This document shows positions 11,284-23,259 of a DNA stretch of 64,000 bases, piece after piece. Position numbers and translations under genes: made by a program. Position 1 is the first letter of the stretch; every line of letters starts with the position of its first letter. The stretch comes from Eupeodes corollae (Eukaryota > Arthropoda > Insecta > Diptera > Syrphidae). Below the pieces are notes generated by a model, which was not told where the DNA came from, searched no databases, and worked only from the letters and a program-made list of their open reading frames with translations. Location: NCBI RefSeq assembly GCF_945859685.1, contig NC_079149.1:82761073-82825072 (forward strand). The letters run 5' to 3'.

Positions 11284-11559
11284 CTGAAACAAAAAGGAAC
11301 ATGATTTTCATGATTGTGTACCTGTTTTTTATGTACAAATACATAAAAAACGAGCTTAACATCGCGTTCATGTAATTTAGGTTTAATTGTATGAATTCTT
11401 TCATACGAGTATGAACGATTCCTGTGATTTATGATTCATTCAAATGTAGGTATTTGATATTCCTAAATCCAATGCTTGTATAATTAAGTCCCATGAATTA
11501 AGTTCATGTTATGTAATTTTGTATGCAATTGCGATATATAGAACTTATTAATATGTCAA
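11284..11559. other. AT-rich flank of the 85-bp repeat
   Basis: Contains several short inverted ATG/CAT motifs (for example CATGATTTTCATGATTGTG and TATGAATTCTTTCATACG) similar in style to the neighbouring minisatellite. It may belong to the same non-autonomous element. Confidence 0.3.
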
Positions 11560-11905
11560 TAGATTGTATGAATGCATTCCTAAGAACAATGTACAGCATT
11601 TATAAAAATTATGAATCTATACGTAAGACGAAAAATTGTCTCCCTGGATTCTATGAATGTATTACTAAAAAATATGCAAAGCAATCATGGAAAATATGAA
11701 TCTATACATAAAAACCGAAATTCTGTCTCTAAATTTTATGATTACATTCCTTAAAACTATGTACAGTATTCATGAAAATCATGAATCTATACATAAAACC
11801 CAAATTCTTTCCGTAAATCATATGAATGCATTCCTAAGGACTATGTACAGCATTCATAAATAATATGAATCAGTCTTTAATTTTATAAATAGCTATTCAT
11901 AAAAC
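11560..11905. repeat. Four-unit ~85-bp tandem repeat
   Basis: Units begin near 11568, 11653, 11738 and 11822 (spacing 85, 85, 84). Each starts ATGAATGCATTCCTAAGAAC or a variant and contains ATGTACAGCATTCATAAAA and ATGAATCTATACATAAAA. The units differ by 15-30 percent by eye, so the array is old. No protein is encoded. Confidence 0.8.
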
Positions 11906-11929
11906 ACCTATCACCTATCGTTTTTAGAG

Positions 11930-12110
11930 CTCTTTTTTCAATACAAAGGAATCAAGTACGTTATTGGCCACCGCCCACCAGCCCAAAAATAAGAATTATG
12001 CAATAGTTTTAGATGGATCAAAGCTTTGTAAGTTACTCGTATATCCAGATCAAAAGGTTTAAAAACTTTTTTCATCGTCTTTGAAAACCTAAACACTTAG
12101 CAGCATTTTT
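11930..12110 (-). pseudogene. LINE A copy 2, C-terminal part (outer layer of nest)
   Basis: On the minus strand the sequence reads RCLGFQRR, then KKVFKPFDLD, SYFWAGG and, after a frame slip, EKRALKTIGD. This is the same C-terminal domain as in LINE A copies 1 and 4. It ends at TAGCAGCATTTTT (12098-12110), and the same 13 bases restart the element at 15042. The two parts are therefore one LINE split by a SINE insertion. Confidence 0.8.
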
Positions 12111-12358
12111 ATAAATTAATAAATAAGTTGACGCAACAGTCCGTAAAGCACCAGGTCTAGTGACTTACAACTCTCAATCATTCCTGTGTGCGAGTAATGT
12201 TGTCAGAGATGGAGGGGACCTACTGTTTATATGTCAAATCCGAACGGCTAATTTGAGAAAGCACATCATTTTCTTCCAAGAGGCAGTACCCGTGAAAAAG
12301 TTAGGTGGCACAGGCAGGGATCGAACCCAAGTCCTCTTGCATGAGAGTCCAACGCACT
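12111..12358 (-). mobile_element. SINE (middle layer of nest), 3' part
   Basis: Minus-strand SINE inserted into LINE A copy 2. Its B box reads GGTTCGATCCC (complement at 12317-12327), the best preserved in the window, followed by TGCCTGTGCCACCTAACTTT. The 3' end reads GGACTGTTGCGTCAACTTAT then TTATTAATTTAT. It is flanked by the 13-bp duplication TAGCAGCATTTTT (12098-12110 and 15042-15054). It is interrupted at AGTCCAACGCACT by LINE B, and its 5' head resumes at 15019. Confidence 0.9.
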
Positions 12359-15005
12359 TTGTTTTTTTTTTTAATTCATTTTTATTACTTCAATCTTAAA
12401 CCTATCTTAAAGCTAGACAAACATTCATTAAACTAGCCTAATTAACCATAACTTATATAACTTACTGGTCCCATACGGACATTCTAAGTTAAACTATAAC
12501 ACTTAATACTAATGTCTTTCGGACCTAAGATCTATTCTACTTCAATTTAAATTGTATTTATTAGAAAATAAAAAAAAACTAATATTAAGATCCTTTTTTA
12601 TTTTTACTTAAAACTACTTAAAATAAGGTAATATAAAACTTAAAGCTAACTTAAACTACCTTTTCTACCTATAAACTACTTAAAACTAGAACAACCACAG
12701 CAGCAAACCTAACTATCTAACATATTTTGTTTTTCATCTTTTTTTCCTTATTCCATTTTTTATATACTTTTTTTTTTTTTTTTAATTATTTTTCTTTTTT
12801 TGTGCTACCATGCTTATTCTACAACTAAACCCTAAAACTATAAAAGAAGTATGTTAGCTGGTAAAGGTTTAAAACCCCATCCGGACTACCCACTATCAAG
12901 TGCTGATTGGAGCCACCAAATCTAGTTCTCCTGCTTCACACTATCAGTTCGGTCCCATTCGGCCACAGGCCTACTGAACCGAAAGAGCTCTGCTCCGCCT
13001 TTTGCCATGACGTCCCGATTATACAGGAGTCGCTTATCCACGGTTCGTCGTCTGACGTGGTAGATTAACGGAACTGCCAATCTATCCTGTATCAGACCGC
13101 ATCTATCTAAAAAGTGGAATGAAGCCGCTCAAGTCTGCACTCTCAAAATACTCGTCGTTCGGATAGAACGCCCCGAAAATTAAATTGTTGGTCGAAGAAA
13201 TACATAGTTCTTGCAATGTGACGAACGAGTTTTATCACAAAATTGTCAATTCTGTTGATTCGAGGCGCGTTGTATAGGATCTCGTTGGAATAGTAATGCA
13301 CGTAAGTAGATTCGGCTGTTCGATATAAGCCGGTACAGCGTCGTAAACACTGCCGCTCGAACACCCGAAACTTCTCCATCTGGGAAGGGCAACGTTGAAC
13401 CACACAGGATAACCATAAACGATCATTGGCCGTATGAGGGCCATGTAGCAAATTACCTTCACTCTGGGGTCAAGTCGACTGCTAAAAACAGCCGTTTCGT
13501 CAGAGCGAAGGCTCCTCTGGCCCTGGTCAGAGCAGCATTTATATGTCTGTATATATAATACCGATCTAACCAGATACCGAGCTACTTCCCTTATACACTT
13601 TTGCTTGCTAATGGCTGCTCGTGAAGATCAACGATGACCATCTTGCGCCAATTCTTGCACGTATCCCTCGTATGCCTAGCCAACGGAGTCCGGAACAGAA
13701 TTATCTCCGACCTCTGCAAATTTATTTTCAGTTTCCAGTAGTCGCAATATCGCTGAATATTGTCGAAATCACGCTGCAAGAGAATTCTAATAACCTCAAC
13801 CTTTTGGGCCGTTCTGTACTCAATTAGATCGTCGGCGTACGCAATCGCCTTTGTAAGACTATACCTATCAGATTGCTGGTGTAAATGCGGAAGAGAATCG
13901 TCGAATTCACCACTCCCTGTTGAAGACCATTTTTAATTGAGAATGTTGTGGTAGAAGTTACATTGCCACTTTTGACAACAAACTTTCTACCGTTAAGCCA
14001 ATTTTGCTAAGTTTTAGGTAAAGACCCTCTAACCATACGGTGTCAAACGCCTTTTTCAAATCAACCAGGACAGCACCTGTGCATTGTTGTTTTGATTTAT
14101 TCAATTGGATATCAGAAACGAGTTTAGACGCAGCATGAATTGTGTCATGACCCGCCTTGAACCCGAACTGTTTATCCGGAATTATTTTGTTGTCCGCAGC
14201 CCACTTAGTCAAAACCCTTTTAATGATTTTTTCGAAAACGTTGCTGATGCTCGGAAGAAAACTTATCAACCGAAGATTTGACGGGTTGGAGTTGTCCTTT
14301 CTCTTTTTGGGGAGAGGATGAACCTCAGCGGTCTTCCAATGCACTGGATAATATGCATTATTACGTGCATTATTGAAGAGTGTGGTGTAAATGTCAATTG
14401 CCTCCATCGGTAAATGTCTTAGTACAACGTTGGATTTACCATCGACACCTGCTGACTTTTTATTTTTTATTGAATTGAAGATGAGCCGAAGCTCAACCTT
14501 CGTCATAATTTGCTCTGCCCGACTATGGCATTTGCCAAGGAATTGTGTGATATCATTTCGAAGGTAAAAGTGATTAAGTAGGGCTCTGTTTTCCAGGTCG
14601 TGCTTGGGGCGAATGCTAACATTCACCTTGTACACTTGCTAGAAAGCAGCTCCCACCGCCGCCTCCACTTTTTCCTTCCGATCTTTAGTTATGTAAACGT
14701 CATCGACAAAGATGGCTTCTTCTGGATCTATTTGCGCTGTCCTGAGTACGTCCCTGTTCTCTTCAGTTCTTTGGAGTTTCAGACACGGAAGGTCATTGTC
14801 GTTCTTTTTTCTAAATATCTTGTTGATTTTAGGGAACATACTAGTCACTGGAATTAACTGACCGGACCTTACGGTCCCTGTACTTGTTAATTGATAACAT
14901 GTAGTCCTCCTTAATCAACAGATTGACATTTTTTATCATGAATTCAGTGTCCTAACCTCCAAGTCGTGTAGGTCTGTAAGTCGTCTGTACAAGTTTTTAA
15001 GTCTT
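12359..15005 (-). pseudogene. Non-LTR retrotransposon LINE B (inner layer of nest)
   Basis: A 2.65-kb LINE inserted in the SINE. It is flanked by a perfect 13-bp duplication, AGTCCAACGCACT (12346-12358 and 15006-15018), and has a poly(A) end on the minus strand (T run at 12362-12372). The reverse transcriptase frame (13958-14635, 225 codons) has KSAGVDGKSNVVLRHLP, NLRLISFLPSISNVFEKI, FGFKAGHDT and VLVDLKKAFDTVWLEGLY (motif A). After frame slips come VVNSTILFRIYTS and YADD (about 13830-13845). The C-terminal domain lies at 13143-13779. The region 14639-14848 is the pre-RT linker. The endonuclease is absent, so the copy is 5' truncated. Its clade lies in the Jockey/I superfamily; I cannot place it more finely. 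Confidence 0.9.
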
Positions 15006-15018
15006 AGTCCAACGCACT

Positions 15019-15041
15019 AACTATCACGCTACGGGTACTAC
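15019..15041 (-). mobile_element. SINE (middle layer of nest), 5' head
   Basis: Complement of GTAGTACCCGTAGCGTGATA then GTT. This is the first 23 bases of the SINE whose remainder is at 12111-12358. It supplies the A-box region and fixes the true 5' end of the family, because the next bases (15042 on) are the target duplication in LINE A. Confidence 0.9.
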
Positions 15042-15870
15042 TAGCAGCATTTTTGGAGAAGTCAAATATTTGAGCAATCCACAACAAGTTGTTTGTGATA
15101 CACATACCAAGAACTGAAAGCTGTTCATTTTCCTAGATGCAAGTAAAGCACCACCCATGGATAGTGGTAATGGGGTAGGGTTATGCTTTTGCGAAATTAG
15201 ACAGCATGTTGAATTTTCAAACATTAAATTGTACGCAGTTTTTGATGCTCAATAAGACAATGCTGTCGAGATCAGAATGTAATGAGTTTATTATATGCTG
15301 CCGTTGGTATTGGTAGTCTATATCCAAAGAACAAGGATGAGAACCTAAAATAAATATGAAAAGCTTAGGGCCTTACTGTCAACGGCGAAAGAATTTAGTT
15401 TAGGTTTGAAGTTTCAGACAAAAAATATTTTATAAAAATAAGGAAGAGTATCGGGAACAAAACAGAGCCCTGAGGCACACCAGGGTTTATTTTATAGATA
15501 TCAGAATAAAACCAGTTCAATATTACTTAAATTTAAAGGTCCAAAAGATTGGGTAGTTATCGAACAAAATAGAGATTTATCAATACCAAATGTACGCATT
15601 TTCCATAAGAGGGCTTGATTCCAAACTCTATCAAATGCCTTTGAAATATCAAATGCAATAATCTTACTTTATTCAAAACGACGTAAAGATTTGTTCCACT
15701 GTTCGATGAGATAAGCCATGAGATCACCAGTGGACGTTTTGCTATGAAAGCTATACTGAAAGTCATTAAGAAGCTTTTGCTGATCAGCGTTTCCTTGACC
15801 GCGGAAAGAAGGCTGCAGTTGGATGATAGCAAGAGTGTGAGAAAGATTCGGAGACCTTTAGAATAAGACA
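15042..15870 (-). pseudogene. LINE A copy 2, reverse transcriptase part (outer layer of nest)
   Basis: Continues the LINE whose C-terminus is at 11930-12110. On the minus strand 15024-15224 encodes a degraded C-terminal domain (PLPLSMGGALLASRK). Further right come LYVVLNKVRLLHLIFQRHLIEFG (a shifted frame of the DISKAFDRVWHQ block) and, at 15717-15740, the shifted SNRSTGDLMAYLTEQ block. A deletion removes the KKYLEERKFLND segment found in copy 1. The endonuclease is lost, so it is 5' truncated near 15870. Confidence 0.8.
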
Positions 15871-18800
15871 GTAGCGGTAACAGATTAACTTATTCGATTA
15901 AATTATTGCTAATTCCTTACATATGCAAATTTCGCTTGAGTGCACTAATTTCAGACTTACGGTACTCAGCTAAGACTATACAATTGCATTTGATTGTATA
16001 TTAATATTTTAATAACTACAAATAGAAAACAATACCTATAGCATTAAAGTATTGTTTTGTATTTTTATTTGTGTATTGTTCCAATTTGTCATCACTTATT
16101 TAAACCAACAGCAAACGTGCTAAGATTGCTAAAAGCAGAAGCAAATATAGTTCCAACTTTGCATCGAATCGATCTAGGATTGGTGTGGTTCCATAGGGAT
16201 CGAGAAATCGCAGGTTTCAGGCAGACCGGCCCAATCCTTCAAATGTTGCTGTCTACCTGAATACAAAAATGAAGCACCGGTGGGTGCATTAAAAATATAT
16301 TATATTACAATATCCAAAGGTACGAGAACATACCTATATTCTATAGAAAAAGAAACATCTTCCTCTCTTCTTTAATCAGTCCTTTTATCAATGAGCACCG
16401 ACCTGGCACCGCGACCGGCTTGGAGACAGGACATCATATCCCTTTAATTATACATAAGTTCAGTATTCATCGATGAATTGAATAAAGTACTTACACAAAT
16501 CATTCCATTTAAATCTCTGCCAAATCTTACTCTACATTTCCACATCGGCTTAACAAGTCTTTTCAAACTCCCCCATTATCTCTATAGGTATACATTAAGC
16601 ATGAAAGAATCTATTGAGTAGATGAATAGTTTATTTTGCAAACCGGCTGTGCTCACGAACATTACAAAAGTCACTGTTGGTCGCTGGCCCTGGTGCTGAG
16701 CTGCGCTGCTGGTCGTGGTCGGGTCGGGTTAGATTAAAGTACAACACTCTAAATGATTTTACCCTCTCTCTTACGATGAGTTGGTGTATGCGTTTAACCA
16801 GAGCACATTTTTGTAAATAAATAAAACGAAAATACCACGACCCAACTGACGTGACATTCAGAAATGGAATGGATGTGTCATACAAAATTCTACCCTCACA
16901 GCTCGAACACGAACACCACACAGGGTTGATATCGTATACATTTTTCATTCACTCACTTCTTCCCAATCCAAAGGACCACATCATATTAAGGATAACTGAT
17001 TACCGAAAGCCCGACGCACGTTATTACCCACCATTGACATTCAGGGACATTTAAGTGAGGGTGTGTCGGAAAGAGACTGTTTGTAAAATTATCGTTTTAT
17101 TTAGGGCATTTAACACACTATCCATATCCTTAATGGTGAAGGATAAACAAATTATTGCACTTGCATTTCAGTAAAGTTTTTATGGTCTCGCATTTATTGA
17201 TAGCCAAATATAGTATGAAAGTTTGTGCAGATGTGAAGAATGAGTAAATGGTTCGAGTGAAGAATAGACGCGTTTCGTCATTTAGGATAAAGTCAAACAA
17301 TGCTTAGTACCAACTCTGATGCTATATTATTTACAATGATATATACATACGTCTACAGACTTGTATATTTAAGAGTATTACGTAATTAAAAAAAGTATGT
17401 ACTTCAAATAATACCTAATGAAGTCCAAAGGAATAGTTAGATTTGGCGCGACCAGGTCGTTGTTACGGCCGTCCGCGGTCGGTAAGATCTTCTTGCAGAT
17501 ATATAAGTCCAAGGATTAAGTGCCCAATGACCAGTGGATACAACAAAGACGAGCGACTGGAAAATGCAAAGGACAAAGAAAAGTTTGAAAAGTATTTTTT
17601 CGGTGCCGTAAAACAAAGCCAGGTGAAAAAATTTACCTTTCAAAAGTTGGTCTTATTACACTTTGACAAGGCAAAGCATTTGGCCGTAATATACTTAAAA
17701 TATGTGAGATTGATTTTATTTAACTTTCAACAGTGGCATATGTATATGGCGGTGACATGCAGCCCCCTGAAACACCCTGCTTGGGCATACTTTAGGATTT
17801 GGGAATGGTGCGAGGTTGGTAGTTCAAAATCAGTATAGTACGACTTCGGCAACAATGCAACAAATTTTTTGAATTACGCATCTAAACATACCAAAAATCG
17901 ATTATTACAATAAAAAAAGTCACATATTCAAATTGAAATATCTCGAAAACACCTCTAACGGCTTTGGAGATACTCACGTATAATGTTCTCAGTCTAATTC
18001 AATTGATTCCATTTCAATTAGTAACCGCATTGAACCCCAAAAAGTGGGTTAACTACTTTCATTTGAAATAATATTTAACATTTGAAACGATGATTGAGAA
18101 GATTATGTCACTCAAGGATATAGTGTTAAGTCAAACATATAATGCTTTGCAAGAATATAAATGCACCTGGCTTAAAATCACCAAGATTGCAAATTTCAAA
18201 ATTGGTTTTATGACAAAAAAATTGCAAGCTAAAACGATGACTTTTAGTTTTAGACTTTTATTAATAAACTTTGACAGGGCAGCGCACAGAATTCTGTACT
18301 TTTGTAGTAATATTTTTTAATATTACATATCTCACAGAAACCATCAATTCGGGAACGTGTTTCTAGGTTTGATAAAATCAACAAGAACAAAACAAAATTT
18401 AAGCTTTGTTTAAAAACATGGGTACATTATGTATCTATATTAAATAAGCAGTAATGAAAACGATGCATACAAAATATCTTACAAGGAAAATACATCAAAT
18501 CATGTCCGGGAACTTTCCCGAAATGACCGTTCACGAAATGACGATTTTAAATAAGAACGCCCTTTGATTATACGGCGGCCATCTTAAATGCGATCTGATT
18601 TGTCAATAGGAACATATTTGAGGCATCTTTGTTATTTCGAGTTGTAAAAAAGAATTTTATCAATAATTAAATGTAATAAATACGTTCGCGGAATGACGGA
18701 TTATTGATGTACGCTCTACGAATAAAGAATAGAAAGGTACTTAACATTTAGATATAATTTATTTGACCAAAAATACTCTGACAACTGGCTTTGTTATTGT

Positions 18801-19400
18801 TCTCTTCCTCGACTGATATTTTACATCAAATGGCTGGATTTACTTAAAATTGTTTTTGATCGATTATCGATATGTTCACTAAAATTATTTGTGCGGTATG
18901 GGACAAACTATTTTTGCTTTTTTATAGTTGAAAATAAATAATCTTTTAGTATCCTCTCTAAAACTACATTTTGTATAAAAAATACGGTGTATTGAGTAAT
19001 GTCCGGGGTTAAATACCTTAAATTATTCAATTATATTTTAACTTGTTGTTAAAGATTGTAAATTAGGATTAGGAAAAATTCACCTTATTAATGAATTATA
19101 TTGTTTGATGGAAACACAAAACAGATGAGTTTTAGTATTTTATTCTTTTTTTTCAATTGAGTCAAGATTTAAGGAATTAAATTGCTAGCAAAGCCAATTC
19201 TGCACCTTGGTGGTTTTGAGCCACATAAACAATATTAGAGAAAATTGGAATTGGAAAAGATACTTTTAAAATGTCTTTTATAATGATGGAATCAGTGGTC
19301 AGTGAGTAAGCAAAATTACTATTATTTTTCTCCTGTAATAGTTGACTCGACTCGGCAAGGATTGGCCTTTCCTAGCTCACTTACATAAAGGGTAAATATT
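15871..19400. other. Long unassigned stretch
   Basis: No supported gene or element in 3.5 kb. Minor points: 16631-16948 (minus) and 17443-17838 (plus) are open for about 105 and 131 codons, but show neither a family motif nor a consistent composition. The patches 16680-16740 and 17450-17480 are less AT-rich than the flanks. This may be ordinary host intergenic or intronic DNA. Confidence 0.4.
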
Positions 19401-19432
19401 CCTCTTGAAAGGACAAAATTTTCTTAATTTTT

Positions 19433-20002
19433 TTGACAGAATCCAGCCCCAGTTTAAATAGTCTAACGGACCGTATCATAAGCAGGAAGATACCTTTAAC
19501 AAAAATCTGCTCTGGTAGTCACAAAACAGCAGACTGTACTTCTCTCGATAATAATAATCATTGTGCTAATTGCAACGGTTCTCAGAAATCTTATGATCCC
19601 AGCTGCATCAGTCGACAGAATTACTTGGATATTTGTCAGAAATTCTTATCTCGCCGCTCATCACAGAAGAACAATCACCGACCATCGTCATCATCAGCAA
19701 CAGAAAAAAATGTTTCATTCGATCATTTCTCCTTTAACCATTTCCCACTTTTAACTTCGCGAGCTGGTCCCTCTCCTCTCTTTTCAGTCCCTCCGTCCAC
19801 TACACCTAATTATGTTCCTGTTCAACATGTTCCTCGCAGTACTTCGCCAATCCCCACTTCAACTTCAAATCCAAAATCTAATGATTTATTCTCTTTTGAA
19901 GAGATAAATTCTCTCTTAAATGAAGTTTTAACAAAACTTCGCTCTTGTAATACCAAAGCTGATCAATTTAATATTATCACTTCTCTAGCTATTAAGTATT
20001 AA
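19433..20002 (+). pseudogene. LINE D ORF1 (gag-like, zinc knuckles), 5' truncated
   Basis: An open frame of 189 codons without an upstream ATG, so its 5' end is missing. Near residues 25-60 it has CSGSHKTADC and CANCNGSQKSYDPSC, which resemble the paired CCHC zinc knuckles of Jockey-type gag proteins. The His of the second knuckle is lost. A Ser/Pro/Thr-rich middle follows, then an acidic, helical-looking end (SFEEINSLLNEVLTKLRS). Gag proteins of this kind coat the element RNA. The frame stops at 20000-20002, three bases before the ORF2 start codon at 20005, the tight spacing usual in this group. Confidence 0.75.
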
Positions 20003-20004
20003 CT

Positions 20005-22695
20005 ATGTATACTCAAATGAACTTGCAAAGTAATTCTCTTAATATAATAACTTGGAATGCAAGAGGCATTACAAATAAACAAATAGAATTTTTCAATTTC
20101 ATCATAAGAAAAAAAGTTGATATTGTGCTCGTTACAGATACCTGGCTTAATGGTAATAAGACTTTCTCTCATCCAAACTATCGCCCTGACAGGGAGTCTA
20201 CCAGAGGTGGTGATGTAGCAATTTTAATAAGGAAAGGTATTGAACATTCTGTTCTTCCTAACTTAAATCTCCAGTGTATTGAGATTTTAGGTATAGACAT
20301 TGCATTAACTAGCTACTCTAAAACGATTATTTTTTGTGCCTATTTCCCTGGCGAAATAGATACGCAGAAAAAATTACTAATTTTTAAAGAGATTTGCAAA
20401 AATTATTCACATATCGTCACAATATAATTATTGGAGGAGATTTAAACTGTCGACATCAGTTACGGAACTTCCTTCGTGACATTATCGATCCTATGTGACA
20501 TTATCGATCGTCACCCGAATTTCTCGGTACTGTTTCCTCCTAACCACACTTATATACCATCTTCCCCAAAGAAAAGTCCCTCCACTCTTGACTTCTTTAT
20601 CACTAACTCGCAAAATTACTGCAGTAGACCCTTCACGCATAATAAACTTGGGTCAGGTCATTTACCTGTTGATATCTGTCTAATGTTGCAAATGTTAGAC
20701 AAATCTCTTATTACTATAAGTACTCTGCAGCCAACTGGAATCTTTACAAATCGTATATAGGCAGAAATTTTCCTGACAATAATTTAAAGGACGTACATGA
20801 TCCTTTACTCATTGATTCAATGTGTTCCAATTTTACTTCAATTATAAAAGGAGCAGCTGACTATGCAATCCCTAAGAGACCCATCAAAGATACCTTCTAA
20901 TATCTTATACTTAATTCAACTAAGAAACGCGGAAAGGAGAAAATGGGTAAGATACCGATATGATTTCTTTTTAAACAGCGTAAAATTCCTAAACAAAGCA
21001 ATTAACAAAGAAATCTTTGAGTATAGGAACTGCCGGTGGGGAAAACTTCTTTCATCTTTTGATAGGGCAAGTAATCCCTTTTGGAACGTTTTAAAACTGT
21101 TAAAAAAATAGGTCTAGTATCCCGCCTCTTAAAGTTGAGTTAAAGATATAACTCTGCCTCCCTCTTATTTTGTGAACCATAGTAAAACAAGTTTTCTAAT
21201 TAAAAATCTAAAATCTAAAAAGTCGCCTGGCCTTGACAGTATAAATAACACATTGCTAAAACATCTGCCGTTAAGTGGTACAAAATATTTAACAACTATT
21301 TTTAATGCGTGTCTCAAACTATGCTATTTCCTAGTTTGTTGGAAAAAAGCGTCGATTATTCCAATTCACAAACCAAGTAAACCTAAAATCGAAATTAATA
21401 GCTATAGGCCAATTAGTTTGCTCTGTAGTATAAGCTAATTCTTAGAACAAATAATCAAAGAAAAAATAGATGAACATATTAAAACATATCATATTCTTCC
21501 GAGCTTTCAGTTTGGATTCAGACAAAGCCACAATACTATCCAACAAGTTGCAAGAATTAAAAAACATATAAAAGATAACTTCAATTACAAAAAATCAACT
21601 GGTCTCATCATGTTGGACATAGAAAAGGCATTCGATACGGTCTGGCATGAGGGATTGCTTCACAAGTTCAAGTTGTTTAATTTTCCAATGCAAATAATAA
21701 AAATAATTCAAAGCTTTCTGTCTGATAGAGAGTTTGTGGTCATGTTGAACAAAAAGTCTTCTTCTACACAGACTACAGTATCTGGTGTACCACAAGGTTT
21801 GGTACTCGGACCTATCTTCTTCAATATTTTTGTAGCTGACCTTCCTCAAATTGGTGACAATGTCCAATTTGCCATGTTTGTAGATGATACAGCAATTTTC
21901 GCTTCAAGAATTTTCTATAGTGATGTTCACCATACACTACAAGAATCACTTCATAAACTCGAAGATTATTTCCAAAAATTGAAAATCAATGCTCAAAAAC
22001 CCAAGCAATATGGTTTTCACTTCGTCGTAAGCCATGTTTTTTACCTGGAAATGTAAATCTTCACTTGGGCTCAGTCAACATCGAATGGTCTGAGCATTGC
22101 AGATATCTTGGCATTATGTTAGACAAAAAACTGAGTTTTAATACACACGTATCCATAACTATAAATAAAATAAATAGGTATATCCAAATTCTCTATCCTA
22201 TGATTCCAGAAAATCTGAACTGAGTAAGGACAACAAAATTATTTTGTTCAAATCAGTTTTTCAATCCATCCTCCTCTATGGTGCACCTGTTTGGGGCGAC
22301 TGTGCTAAAACTCGTAAGCTGAAACTACAAAGATGTCAAATTAAAGTGCTTAAGATTATGTTAGATCTTCCAAGGTGTTACTTTACACACAGGTTACACG
22401 AACTAGTAAATATCAACTTTATCCGATAATGAACTCGTTCGTCAATTACTTCAATATCAATGAAATATACATATACAATAATCATGTGCAATATTAGTTT
22501 GTAAGTTTTTGAATAAGGGTTTTTTGTCTTAGTTCTTTTCCCTTTTAACACCAAATTTATAATACTCTTTTTCTTTGTATAAAATTATATCTTAGCTGTA
22601 AAGGTTAAAAAATTGACCTAAAACTCTACAAAAATATATTTTGAATTTGAATGTAATCTAGACTTATAAAATGTAACTAATAAAACTTTAACTTT
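20005..22695 (+). pseudogene. LINE D ORF2 (endonuclease + reverse transcriptase)
   Basis: It starts at an ATG at 20005. The endonuclease shows NIITWNARGI and VLVTDTWLNG, where the usual catalytic Glu of ETWL is Asp. It continues in other frames with GGDLNCRHQ and SGHLPVD, the latter replacing the usual SDH. The reverse transcriptase has KKSPGLDSINNTLLKHLP and SYRPISLLCSIS (21172-21438), GFRQSHNTI, LDIEKAFDTVWHEGL (motif A), GVPQGLVLGP and FVDD (21610-22056). The C-terminal region ends near 22430. An AATAAA sits at 22678-22683. Stops at about 20425, 20758, 21109 and 21436 and several frame slips break it. It belongs to the Jockey superfamily and is a different lineage from LINEs A, B and E. 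Confidence 0.85.
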
Positions 22696-23259
22696 CATCA
22701 TTCATGCCAAGCCAGGGTAACTTTATAATGTGCTGGACATTAGTCGATAGAAGAGCACTTACCAAAGCTGGTTATCCCTCACTATACTATAGTATCGCTA
22801 ATTTTGTCACTATAAATCCTTCAAAATATTATTTTTTATATTTTTATTTTCCATTATATAGGTCGAACGAGTTTATGGTACCATAAGGGCGCTTTTCAGC
22901 GCTAATTGAGTTGCGCATCAAGGGCTGCTTGTGACTGCCACCTCTTCGTACCTACCTAAATTTTTATCATAAAGCCCATGTTAACAAATTACAAAATATA
23001 ATCAAGCATATAAAATCGTCAATATAGAACCGTTTTAGAAGTTCCATGCATCAACAATTTCTCTCAAAGCTCGAAAACAATAACTATCTCTCTATTACTG
23101 GAGTAACAAGTCGACAGCTCCAAAAAATTGATATTTTGAAATTAAAATTACTTTGACGACTAAATTTGTTTTTTATATATTTTACAGGCACTCAATGGGT
23201 TATTTTATTAGCAACCTTTATATGTTTATATTTAAACACATTGCGACAATTAGGAAAAT
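22696..23259. other. Unassigned stretch between LINE D and LINE A copy 3
   Basis: No element recognised. A short plus-strand frame at 22704-22886 has no motif. The right end may include the 3' tail of LINE A copy 3, whose exact end I could not fix. Confidence 0.3.

Noticed and set aside
11560..11905. CRISPR array
   Set aside because: The units are 85-bp tandem repeats without unique spacers, in a eukaryotic genome.
13621..13827. Plus-strand frames in 13.6-14.9 kb
   Set aside because: Antisense to LINE B coding sequence.
17443..17838. 131-codon frame as a host gene
   Set aside because: Composition changes abruptly within the frame, with no motif, and codon use looks like ordinary AT-rich non-coding DNA.
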